Assembly: GCA_021234155.1 (NCBI GenBank)
Contig: JAJEKV010000008.1
Location: forward strand, 18,925,308 to 18,989,307
Direction of reading: 5' to 3'
Source: Isoetes taiwanensis
Lineage: Eukaryota; Streptophyta; Lycopodiopsida; Isoetales; Isoetaceae
Length of the DNA: 64,000 nt
The position numbers and the translations under genes are program-made. Every line of letters begins with the position of its first letter. Position 1 is the stretch's first letter. The notes beneath the pieces are model-generated. The model did no database searches and was not told where the DNA came from. It was given only the letters and a program-made list of their open reading frames with translations. This document shows, one piece after another, positions 24,553 through 35,094 of this stretch.

Positions 24553-24931
24553 GATGATGAAAGAAATAAAAAAAACAAACCAAGGCCAGGTCGCTCATCT
24601 CTTCTGTGTGCAGGTCGCTAAATAGCATATTAAAGCAAGACAGAATATGGGCAAAATCGACATCTGCAACAGCCGAAGACGGGCTTCGCGACACCTACAG
24701 GGGCCGAATTAGGCATTGGAGTCGCTAGGCACCAGGTGAGCCGCCACCCACGTGAAGTCTTATCCGCCCCTAAACCATCGTCTCAACAATAAATACTCCT
24801 TCTTTCCAAAACCGCAATGCCACCATCAGCTTCATACGTATTTTTATACTAATACCTCTAAAAACCATTAAAAACCTTAGGTTATAAACATACATCAATT
24901 GATTGTGCAAGCATTACGACGATGATCCCCA

Positions 24932-25626
24932 ACGTGGTAGAACTTAAAAAACTGTACATGCCCTCCACTTTGGCTGCTTGTTGGCAGTGGGACAAAAACT
25001 AGCTAGTTTGTAAAAAAGACTAGTCTAGACCAGTAAAAATTAGTTTACAGGTTATTGTGGCTAGTTTACTGGTTACTTAAAAACTGTAGAACAGTAAAAA
25101 CTAACTTTTTTACAGTAGAACAGTAAACTAACTTTTACTTGTCTAGACTAGTCTTTTCAAACTAGCTATCTTTGTCCCACTACCAATGAACAGCCAAAGC
25201 TTGTACATGTCCTCCACTTTGGCTGCATGTTGGCAGTGGGACAAAGTTAGCTAGTTTGAAAAGACTAGTCTAGACCAGTAAAAGTTGGTTTACAGGTTAC
25301 TGTGGTTGGTTTACTGGTTACTGTAAAAAGCCTTTGGTCCTAGGATGCCTAAAAAGTCATACGTGGCAGGCGGCATTAGGCTGGTGACGTCGAGTTCAGC
25401 GATGCCCCTAGAGTTGCCCCTAGGATCCGAAGAATTCCTCAAGGTGGGATTGTATCCTAGCCTACAAAGTGTGCATGTACGGCCAAAGTTTTGCCCACCG
25501 GATGTGTGGTGAATTGGTATAGGCCTAGTAATGGCAAAATAAGTGTTCATTTGGTTATGGGTTCAAACCTTGTTAATGTCTCTTATCTTTGGGAGTTGGT
25601 TACTAGTGGTATACAATGATGATCCC
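24932..25626 (+). repeat. R repeat, copy 3, with internal head-to-head inversion
   Basis: A partial R start (ACGTGGTAGAACTTAAAA) runs into an inverted partial copy and then into a full R copy ending ATACAATGATGATCCC. The first part therefore forms a long inverted repeat (24968-25199). The remaining 25200-25626 is the best-preserved R sequence of the three. Confidence 0.85.
24968..25199. repeat. Long inverted repeat inside R copy 3
   Basis: CTTTGGCTGCTTGTTGGCAG at 24968 is mirrored by the complement ending CAGCCAAAG at 25199. The arms are about 110 bp and include the GACTAGTCTAGAC motif in both orientations. The centre near 25085 is ACTAACTTTTTTACAGTAG. Head-to-head joins of this kind can arise by template switching during single-strand replication. 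Confidence 0.8.
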
Positions 25627-25629
25627 TAG

Positions 25630-25860
25630 GTAGAAAGGAGGGCTGCTGCTGCAATTCTTGCGTAGGCAATGAAGGATGTTACCATAACACACAAGGATTT
25701 GAAGTTGATGGAGATACATGCAAAGAAGGATGCACAAGAGAAAAACTAACAGATACACATGCGATTAGCAGAAATGCAAATGAGGCTTTAAATGGAACTA
25801 AGTGCACATTTCTCTTCTGGGCAACAAGCAGTGCAAGTCAACCACAAGGAAAGAGCCCTT
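25630..25860 (+). pseudogene. Decayed helical coding fragment, unidentified
   Basis: Frame 1 from 25630 gives a protein-like, Ala/Lys/Glu/Met-rich helical sequence (ERRAAAAILA, AMKDVTITHKDLKLMEIH, MRLAEMQMRL) broken by three stops. It resembles the coiled-coil end of plant Myb/SANT-like accessory proteins of DNA transposons, but this is only an impression. It starts right at the right edge of R copy 3. Confidence 0.35.
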
Positions 25861-26488
25861 TAATTTTCAAGTCACGATTCCACAGACTTCTACCATAACG
25901 AGTAAGTGCTAGTGTGACTGTTTTGTAATGGTTGATTTTTGTAATGACGTGAATTGCTATGGTTTGTAAATTTGTGATTCAATGATCAATGAAAGCTTTA
26001 TTTCAACTAATAGTAGGGCAGGCTTAGGGCCAATTTAAAGGAAGAAGACAATCTTAATAGCTCAAGTAACTTTTTGGGGAAATTGAACTGAAATATGTTG
26101 TTCATTTTTGCGAATATGCAATAATAATATTGGATTGGTGAAGCATATTTGTTACTAGATTGACCCAAAAGCAATTGCATCGCCAAAGTTACCAGAGTGT
26201 TAGAAAGAATTTATGTGAGCTAGGGCATACCTACAATAATGGCTATATGGGATTCACTAATTGTTAGGTAGATTTCTTGGTTTTAACTATTATTATACGA
26301 TATACGAAATTACCTTCCCATTATCTCATGCAATGAAAGGCGTACATTATTTGCATTTGAGATAATCAAGGTAGTAGTAGATTGTTAGATAAGGTTTTGT
26401 GTTATGTCATTGTTTGGTTATGAAATTTATTCAATCATGTGAAGTCAAAATTCTAATTGTTTAATTTCATTAGTAAATTTGGGAAGGA
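25861..26488. other. Non-coding, AT-rich
   Basis: No gene, RNA or repeat recognised. Confidence 0.4.
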
Positions 26489-26690
26489 TAATAGGCTTTG
26501 GCAATTGGAGTAAAGAGATGCTAGGTCGATTATTCTAGGAATTGTAAAGGGGATCTTTGACATTAGGCTTTGGCACGTGGAGTGTGGAGATGCTAGACCA
26601 AATATTTTCCATTAGATGTCGCAACAGTCATTAGGCTTTGGCACTTGGAGTGAAGAGATACTAGATCAAATATTTTCCACTATCTTTTGT
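26489..26690 (+). repeat. ~70-bp tandem repeat, three diverged copies
   Basis: TTAGGCTTTGGCACTTGGAG and variants start at about 26490, 26562 and 26630, each followed by GAGATGCTAG and, in the last two, CAAATATTTTCCA. Confidence 0.75.
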
Positions 26691-27050
26691 GATCCATTGA
26701 GCATAACTTTGTCGTGGAGATTAGGTTGCCAACAATCACAATTCTACATGGTAATATATGTTGTGAACGTACGGAATTAATTTTCAAGGATTTGACTATA
26801 GTAGGTGAGCGCGTTTATATCCATATTCTTAGATGACCAAGCCAGCTATCTGCAACACCTCTCATTACATACCAATAGTTGTTTGTTTCTTGTAAAACTA
26901 TAATAAGTCAAGCCAAATCACTTAGGCCAAAGCCATTGTAAATCGTAAACATAATCCAAAGAGATACAACATGTATTAGAAACTTGATATAGAAATTATT
27001 TGATTCTTCTTTTGCAGGTCTGGCATCTGGTTATCGTTCTTTTGTTGGTC

Positions 27051-27279
27051 TGGCATCTAGTTATCTTTTTTTTTTTTGAAAAACTGTGTCATCAATATAT
27101 TAAAAGAAGGGTAATGTTACAAATCAAGTGAGGAGGAAGGAGAACTTCCCCAAAGAGACAGCGATACCTCGACATTCCACAACAAACTCACAGAAAAACT
27201 ACAACTCTACTGCTGTACAAACCGACCATCACCATCTACAACACCCAAGAAGTCCCGCCAAATGGCATCTGGTTATCTT
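27051..27279 (-). mobile_element. Retroposed insert with poly(A) tail and 17-bp TSD
   Basis: TGGCATCTAGTTATCTT (27051-27067) and TGGCATCTGGTTATCTT (27263-27279) flank a ~195-bp sequence that begins with a run of T. This is what a short retroposon (SINE or 5'-truncated LINE 3' end) looks like when inserted on the minus strand: poly(A) tail plus target-site duplication, one mismatch. The body has no clear Pol III boxes, so a truncated LINE or processed transcript is as likely as a SINE. Confidence 0.7.
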
Positions 27280-30026
27280 GCGTCTACATTCATTTTTCTG
27301 TTTCCCAATAGCGTATGAGCATCATGCTAGACGTCTGGCACTACAAATGCATAATTGTTACATGAGATCAGAGATTTAACTTCCCATATCACATCCAATA
27401 TCTAAACATGCTTGCCAAATTTATACCTTGAAAACATGAACAGACATTGGAGACAATATTTTACGTTGTTTTCATGGCTTAAGGAGGTTTATGCTGCCCA
27501 AACGACAATTGTGGATCATATTGCCAAAGCTGAAAAAAACTTCTAATAGTTCTGGAGACTATTAGTGCTTATGCATCTGAAATAGCAGACGCCTGCCTAT
27601 GCGTTGCCAAGCATCTTTGCACTCCAAGTGAAAAGCATGACCATAAATAGGTAATAACTACAAGCTTTCATTGCATTGATTATTTCAAGCAAATACCGCA
27701 TCTGCAACATGCGCAATAAAAATCTTTAAAAAGCTTACCAAAACCGTCCATCTGTTTTACACCCTAATAAAAAGCTCGTACATCACTGCATTCCACGACA
27801 AATAACAATGGTATAATTTTAAATTACATATAATGGAATACTTCACAGACCAGTAATGTTAACAAAGGTCGTTGGGATAAGAATTAGTATAGAAATAATG
27901 CTGCAGCAGGTACAACCAGTCTCAAATGCCTCAGCTGGATGCAAGCAAATAGAGAACATTCAGCCACTTAATAGTTGTCTATCTTGGGGAGATCTGGTCC
28001 TTACGTCATCATATCCAACTGAATGATAAACAGTTTGAGGACCCTGATTTAGAGAAAAATAAGAATTCTCGAGTTTTAAGTTAGGCGGGCCAATTTAGAA
28101 AATAAGTACTGAGTACAACACTGGTTTGAAGAGAAATGCCCAACTATCCGTTGTATTCTTATAGGATCTTCCATTTAATTTTATCAACCACTGGGTAAGG
28201 ATGTGCCTGGCTCTAGTATTGATATAGGGAAGCTTGGAGATCTTAGATGCCAACTGAATGATAAACAGTTTGAGGATACACATTCCAATATATAACAGTA
28301 CCTCTACTTGGCTTTTTTATTGTAAGGATTAAGTCCTACATCATGACTTGCTATCAAATCTCAGAGCTAGGAGTCTAGCCCAAAAGGAGAATAAGAAGTG
28401 TTTGCCAAAGCAAAAAGGAATAACTGTTGTAATGCATTAAATAGCGACAGAGAACATTATATAAGGTCTGATTATGAACTTTGAAGAATCTGACAGACAA
28501 ACATTATTAGAATGTAGAGCTCCTGATTTTGATCTTTTATAATAGAGGGCATGTTTCATATGGTTCCCCAAGTACAAGTTGTTGTCCACCTACATTACGA
28601 AGAAAGGGAATAGTGGCAAAAAAGACGAAGGAGAAGTTAGGAAAAAAAAGGGGGCCAAGGCATGAAAAAGGTCCAGACGTGGAAAAAAGGTCCCATATAC
28701 ACAATTCCTAAGGAATCTCTTCCTCCTCATCATGGAATGCCAAGAAGGTAAAACAAAATGGAAGGATTTCAATGCTGGCCTAATGGATCTTGTGACGAAC
28801 TAGAAACATTACATTTTCCCTTGCTCAATAGCCATGTTTATACTTGTAACAGAATTATCCCAAAGCAATTCAAGCAAACAAACTAAAATCAATACTTTTA
28901 ATCTGGAATTATCCGGCATGGCCAAAAAGGTTTTTGGTTTTTTTAAGGTTGTTTTTCTAAGATTTAAAGGTTTTTCAGCGCCGGAACTAATTTTTGATAT
29001 TCCATAAATTGAAGATTTTTTGCCCGTATGATTTTTGGGTTCTGGATTTCATTTGGTGCCGCCATTATCCAATCGGGAGGTTATACTACCGCATGGATGC
29101 CATACAGAATTTGCATGTAGTTGGGCGGCACCTATGAGAATATCTTCAAAGGATTTTCAAGTCGAGCATTTGCATGTTATCCCACAGATGAGCGTTGCTT
29201 TACCTTTCTTAATTGGTTTTATTGAATTTGCACAAGGATTTTGCACCTTGGTAGATATGCAGGTATCGTACTTGAGGGCTCAAAGATTCTGGTAAACATT
29301 CTAAGCCGTGTATGCTCAAGTACTAGCTGTATGTTTTCATTATTATATGCTTTACTTGGTTTCAGGCCTTGCTCTTCTGTACCCTATATTTCACTGTCAT
29401 TTTCGTTCTTGCTCTTTTATAAGTTCTATATTCCCCAGTTGCAAACATCAAATCAAATTGTTTCTTTTCTAGATTTGTAATGGCTTGAAGATCGCAGGGA
29501 TAATCAGACACTTCTTAGGGTTACTCAAGGTTTAAGGTTGTGCCAGTAGATATATGAGGCAAGGTTGTGAATTAACTATGGTTGATTCTAGCTGGACGTA
29601 GAGGATCTTTACAGCAAGTACTTCACATCTATGTGATTTGAGAAGTATGATAAATGGTCAAGGCTTGGTTTGATTTCTAATTTCTCCTTTCCTTAAAACC
29701 TGTAGCAGAAAATGCAGTTGCCCTACTTTGGTTCCTTGGCCTTTTCAAAAGCCTATGGACATAGTTATGCCAATCCTTCATATTTAAAATCCATTCACAT
29801 AATAAGAATGAAGTCGTATTAAGCTGCAGCATCAACATTGAAGTTCTATTGCACCTCAAAACATCCCAACATAATGACATTGACATGATTTGCATTTGTA
29901 GGCAAAGTTGTATTAAGCAACACGAACATTAGAAGTTGTTCTATGGCATATAGTGATTCAAGTATGCATTTCACAGGCTATTGCTGCACCCTTGAAGTGA
30001 TGGATGCATATTTTTAGAGTTCTACA
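27280..30026. other. Gene-poor region
   Basis: No gene is supported. A 27-bp sequence containing ACTGAATGATAAACAGTTTG occurs at about 28018 and 28254. Near 29010-29270 there is a mildly protein-like frame (FWISFGAAIIQSGGY) followed by stops; I cannot identify it. Confidence 0.35.
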
Positions 30027-30988
30027 CTACTTCACAAATTTTCATTTTCTTTCATATTGGAATGGTAGTTTAGATCAGGTTAACCATTCTGTTGTGCTTT
30101 CTTATGGTATTTATTTTTGTTGAGAGGCCTTATGTTCAGCAGGGATCGAAATTTTGTTGAAGGGCTTGAGATATTAACAGGGAATCTAATGTTGATAAAG
30201 CTATTCATGGTGCAGATCAATGCACCCAATAATATTTCTATGGATTTTACTGTATATAAGAGCAACGCAATCCATGGATCATAACTTTTGATGTATCTGG
30301 TAAATCTCCTTGGTTTAGCCCTTGGATTGCCCTTCCCAATCTGATGATTTGATTCTAACATAAACTTGGTGCTTTAGGAATGCCCTTCTCAGGTTTTTAG
30401 CATGGCGTTTACATTTGTTCTTCAAGTATTTTTAAAACCACAAGGTTCGAACAAAATGTATTGCATCTCACGGATTTTTGAGAAAATAGATAATTGTGTT
30501 TTAATGTCCTACTTCACAAATTTTCATTTTCTTTCATTTTGGAATGGTAGTTCAGATCAGGGCAACCATTCTGTTGTGCTTTCTTAGGGTATATATTTTT
30601 GTTGAGAGGCCTTACGTTCAGCAGGGATCGAAATTTTATTGAAGGGCTTGAGATATTAACAGGGAATCTAATGTTGATAATCAGCTATTCATGGATTTTA
30701 TGGACCAAATAATATTCTATGGATTTTACTATATATAAGGAGAGTGCAATCCATGGATTATAACTTTTGATGTATCTGGAAAATCTCCTTGCTTTAGTCC
30801 CTTGAATTGCCCTTCCCAATCTGATAATTTGATTCTGACATTGACTTGGTGCTTTACTAATTCCCTTCTCAGGTTTTTAGCATGGCGTTTACATTTATTC
30901 TTTAGGTATTTTTAAAACCACAAGGTTCGAACAAAATGTATTGCATTCTCATGGATTTTTGAGAAAATAGATTGTGTTTTAATGTCCA
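30027..30988 (+). repeat. 481-bp direct tandem duplication
   Basis: CTACTTCACAAATTTTCATT starts at 30027 and again at 30508. The two ~480-bp copies run in parallel (e.g. GAGAGGCCTTANGTTCAGCA, CAGGTTTTTAGCATGGCGTT) with roughly 90% or more identity by eye and a few small indels. No coding content is evident. Confidence 0.9.
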
Positions 30989-33216
30989 TTGCACAAAGGC
31001 AACATATAATATTCTTTGTTTGATGATGCATATGCAGGCAAATTGTCTCTAGCTCCAACTACGGCAGATATCTATTACCCAGTCCAGAGTTGCTTCATCG
31101 ATCAGCTCGTAGAGTTTTATGCATTTGAAATTACGATTTGCTGGATCATGTACATCAATTTGCTGTATTACATCAGGACATACGGATTCTCATTCGTTCT
31201 TCTATTCTTGATGTTTCTATTGTTCCATTTTTGTTGCTTCTATTCTTCTATTGGTAAGTGCCTCCACTTAGTGTTTTCTTATTTAGCCTTAACCGTATTA
31301 GCTTCTTAATTTATTTGTAAGCCTATAGTTTTTTTACTAGGTGCATGCACAGAGAAGAATGTAGTTGTGCAGAAGAGCTTTACAAGGTCTAGAACATAGT
31401 GCATAACTATCTCTCATGAATAATCTATTTTCTAAACTATTGTTAGTCATATATATTAACATTAAAATAAGATATGACAAGCATATGTTTTATTAACATG
31501 GCCCAAGTCCCAACCATTGCTAATCCCATTCTTATGGTCGTATATGGACATCAAAGTAAAATATCTTATGAGTTCGTTGGAAGTGAAGTGTTGATATCTT
31601 TTCTTTATACCTAAACTGCAATTATAACATAGGGTGTCCTCTCACATGGCACAAGCCATATAATAAGCAAGATAGACTCGGTGGAGTATCTAAAATTTGA
31701 ATTTAGCTATGACAGTTGACGATTTAAGAGTAACATGCCATGTAAGTTTCAACGCATTTGATTCTTGGAGCCTTTTACATGCCATTACTTCCAGGTCATG
31801 TTTGCATCAATATGTCATGGCTAGATTTGTGTGTGTCTTACTGGTGCATTCATGTCTTCTGCTCAGGGCTAAAAAGTAGAATGCTAGTATAAAGCAAATA
31901 TTTTGAGGTAATCTATGGTTGCTCCAACCTTGGTTACCATTGTTGTTTGCGCTAAATTCGTTTGTTTGATTTCTGGCAGAGATGAAATATTCAAGATTAC
32001 AACTGTGATTGGAATTTAAAGCTTCCAACTGATGCTTAGGTATAGAGGAGAAATAAGGTTAGTTTATTCTATGAATAAGAGTATAGGCTACGTAATAAGC
32101 AGCCACACTTTTATCTGTATTCTTTGCTCAATCAGTCTTGGTGTTGTATTTAGGATTGTCAACATACGTCGAGTGGTGTGGCTGTATCATGCATTGCTTT
32201 CTCATTATCTCATATTAGGCCACAACATATATGTATTTATATTGTCACCTTGAAGAAAGAGTGTTTATGTTCTGTGCAAACAATTCCAGGTTAGAAAGGG
32301 CCATTTTTTAGTCTTTGATGGAATTTATTCTTCTGGACACTTTGTGAAAATCAACTACATTTTTCAGTTTTTTCTAATTTCTCATTTATATTGTGGCTCT
32401 CCAGCCTCCTCTCTATTCTCTGCCCTAGAGGTTTTTGAAGCAATGATAGTGTGCCTTATTTCTCTTCTATTGTTGGAGATTGAATCCCTTTCTTGAATCC
32501 GTCATCATAACAAAAGCTAGAGTTTAATGTTATAAACCTCCAATGCATACCCGTAATTTTGTAAGTAGCTCTACACTCTAATATTGGCCCATGTCCCAAG
32601 TGCCACTCTATGCAAAGTACATTATTTATATCGTAACAACATCCTCTTTAAACACTAATGCCAAGCCCAAATGACACTACATTTTACAAGCTCATCGTGC
32701 TCCAAGCTAGAACCCAAATGCCGTAATAAATGTTACCTTGAAATTACTGCTAAATTCTGTCTATTTTATAGAGCAGAAAATCTTCCAGGTTTTGCAGAGT
32801 GGCGCCGCTAAGTTTCCCTCCAGCGCATCCCCTGTTGCGACCTGCTTTGAAAGCAAACGAAACTCACGATTTTCACGACTCTCATGATTTTCGTTGCCTC
32901 CCGCAGATTTGCGTCTACCATTATCGGAATAGGCCTAGCTTCTTGCTGCGATTGCTGCGATGTTGGATCTAAGACATCTCGAAATTGATTTTCCCAATGC
33001 TTGCCCTATCATAAATCAGCCCTGTGCTTAAAGTTACAGGCTCCCGCATAAGCTCCAACCTTCGGCATTGAAAATACTACAGGATTTGGCCATAACTGAA
33101 CCGTGTTTTCCTTGTCATCGCCATAGCCATTCAACGGGATCCGCAGTTCAACAAAAACTTCTGTTGGAAAATTTTTTCCCTTACGTAATTTCAAGGTAAC
33201 GTTTATTACGTTTGAT
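30989..33216. other. Gene-poor region before foldback P3
   Basis: A hydrophobic frame at 31016-31309 (FVLLFLMFLLFHFCCF) and a 100-codon minus-strand frame at 33009-33311 are open but unrecognised; I do not call them genes. The latter overlaps foldback P3. The DNA from about 32790 to 33345 is clearly more GC-rich than its surroundings and may be cargo or body of the P3 element or of the Helitron ending at 33770. Confidence 0.35.
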
Positions 33217-33344
33217 ATTTTCAGGCGGTCAGGATTCTGCTTGAAATTTTTTTGGCGCCCCCGCCAGCTCGGTGAAGCACTCGCGGCTCCGCCGCTCGTG
33301 CGCCGCCTCAAAATTTTCAGGCGGAATCCCTTCCACCTGAAAAT
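33217..33344. repeat. GC-rich foldback palindrome P3
   Basis: ATTTTCAGGCGG at the left edge pairs with CCACCTGAAAAT at the right edge, and a second inner pair (TTGAAATTT... with ...AAAATTTTCAGGCGG) extends the arms. The core contains, on the minus strand, GGCGGAGCCGCGAGTGC (33277-33293), identical to the core of P1. On the minus strand the hairpin is followed by ACGTAATAA, as P1 is on the plus strand. Probable second member of the P1 family. Confidence 0.7.
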
Positions 33345-33742
33345 TATCTAATACATAACATTAACAAATTCATTGTGGTTCTTTAGTCCAAAGCTAGGTA
33401 ACAAACAATAACAACATAAAACAAAAGCATGACCTCAAATCACAACATGCAAAAATTGTTTAGAAAATGCCATATTGATTTTTTCTTTTTCTTTTTTTTG
33501 TGTTGAACAATCAAATAATCCACTACGACTAATGCAATCTTAACTACTAAGGTCAATGGCAACCTAGGATATTATTTTACGCTTCCCTTTCCACCATTCT
33601 ATGAATGGCACGTCATCCACATTGCCATGCTGTATTGATATACCTAATGATGATCCCTTCCACACATGATCAGAAAATAAATTAGGTAAATATGTCTTTT
33701 GCTATATATACATCAACATCTACATAACATATTCTTGCTAAA

Positions 33743-33770
33743 GCCCGGCAATGCCAGGCATTGTTACTAG
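33743..33770 (+). mobile_element. Helitron-type 3' terminus (hairpin + CTAG), plus orientation
   Basis: GCCCGGCAATGCCAGGC (33743-33759, one mismatch in the stem) is followed after 7 nt by CTAG and T. It matches the terminus at 3971-3999 in hairpin sequence and layout, so both probably belong to one non-autonomous Helitron family. The 5' end, expected to be TC after an A upstream, was not identified. Confidence 0.55.
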
Positions 33771-34386
33771 TATTATTTGATACAAAGACATCCCACAATA
33801 GACATACATGTGCTTCTACAACATTGTGATCAATTATTGAGCTGGCAAACTCGGATTCAGCTTAGGGTAGTATGAAAGGGGAATTAGCCCGGGAATTGGA
33901 TAGGGGTACAACAAACAACTATTTCTTGTTGATGTAGAAGTATCGACTCTACTTTCATAGTTAAAGAAATCACTTTTTTGACAAATCCAATGGGGTATAG
34001 AACTTACTTGCCTGGTGAAACTTCTCCTTGAATGTAAATTATCAAATGGTTAATTGCATTGTAAAGAATTAATTAATGCAGAAAGCTTGCCAATTGAAGC
34101 AGCAGAAAATGTCAAGCTCAAAACCAAGCAAAGCAATGCTTCAGAAAAATGTGTATCATCTGCGTGGATAGAGTTCCAATGAAAATAGAGAAGACGGAGG
34201 TAGAGGTTGCATGCTTGCTATGCTTTCATTCACTCTTGCCCTCTACAATAATTCAGAACTCCTTTGCTCTCCGAGGACGATAAAAATACCTTCCTTCCTT
34301 ACTTCCTTCCTTCCTTCCTATTATGCTATTCCATGTATTATTATTGTCGGGCGCCTCTGTTCGGCGTTTGCTTTTCGTAGGGGGGT
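33771..34386. other. Region upstream of LINE ORF1
   Basis: Contains a (CTTC)n-type microsatellite at 34290-34319 and then, from about 34345, a GC-richer sequence that probably is the 5' UTR of the LINE. No other gene is seen. Confidence 0.45.
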
Positions 34387-35094
34387 ATGCCCCCAAAGAA
34401 GAAAGGCTCGGGGGATCCAGCCGAGTATGAAGGGGATTCGGCTAACCTCATATCGGTCATACAGGAATTGAAGTGTGAAATTCAAGGATTAAGGACAGAA
34501 GTGGAAGGGATTCGGGAGACTTTGGATGAACTGGTGGCACAAAACACTAGTCTGAAGGTACAGAATGCAGAATTGTCTTCCAATTTGCAAAAACCGTCAA
34601 CAGATTTTAGAGCACAAATTGAAGCATTGGAAGGCAAGCTAGTAGCCGAAACAACCAAGGAACAGATGAAAATTCACCATATAGAAATTTCTACAGAGCA
34701 AAGGGATCAAGAAAATCGGGCTAAGAATTTGAAAATATCTGGCCTTCATGAGGTTGAAGGTGAAGATATTACAGACACAGTAAGGCGTTTCTTCTCTGAA
34801 ACAATGCATCTCCATGATCCAAATTATACTTCAGCAAGGAGATTAGGGAAAACAGGTGCTCATACACGGCCTATACTAGTGAAATTTCATACAAAGGATG
34901 CAAGAGATCGAGTACTCCATAACCGGAGTGCTCTCAAGGGTGAAAGGATATGGTTAGACTTGGATCTAACACCCAGTCAGTTAGATATCAGAAAAAAAGA
35001 ATGGATTAAAGTCAAGGAAGCAAGAGAGTCAGGATGGGTAGCATACCTAGATCAAGGAGGCAGGGCGATTGTCACAAACAGAAAACATAAATAG
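34387..35094 (+). CDS. LINE ORF1 protein (coiled coil + RRM-like)
   Basis: Intact 235-residue frame from ATG 34387. Residues ~20-100 are a coiled coil with Leu/Ile/Val heptads (LISVIQELKCEIQGLRTEVE). Residues ~115-200 resemble the L1 ORF1p RNA-binding fold (KNLKISGL, DTVRRFFSETM, ARRLGK, RPILVKFHTKDARDRVL). ORF1 proteins trimerise through the coiled coil and coat the LINE RNA as a chaperone. A short basic N-terminus (PPKKKG) precedes. Six bases separate its stop from the start of the ORF2 endonuclease sequence. Confidence 0.85.
   Translation: MPPKKKGSGDPAEYEGDSANLISVIQELKCEIQGLRTEVEGIRETLDELVAQNTSLKVQNAELSSNLQKPSTDFRAQIEALEGKLVAETTKEQMKIHHIEISTEQRDQENRAKNLKISGLHEVEGEDITDTVRRFFSETMHLHDPNYTSARRLGKTGAHTRPILVKFHTKDARDRVLHNRSALKGERIWLDLDLTPSQLDIRKKEWIKVKEARESGWVAYLDQGGRAIVTNRKHK

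Larger units (their letters stand above)
22399..24917 (-). mobile_element. HUH/Rep transposon unit 2
   Basis: Same gene order and strand as unit 1: upstream region 24553-24917, Rep remnant 24552-23551, second-protein remnant 23466-23062, non-coding 3' region 22399-23061. The right end again carries CATTAC (24912-24917), followed here by GACGATGATCCCC and then the next R repeat. Unit 2 is more decayed than unit 1 (frameshifts and stops in both genes). The two Reps differ at many residues, so the units are separate old insertions or a very old tandem array. Confidence 0.7.

Noticed and set aside
19519-24917. Integrated geminivirus-type virus sequence
   Set aside because: There is no coat protein and no Rep helicase domain; the second gene and the tandem non-coding repeats fit a transposon better. 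The Rep motifs alone do not show viral origin.
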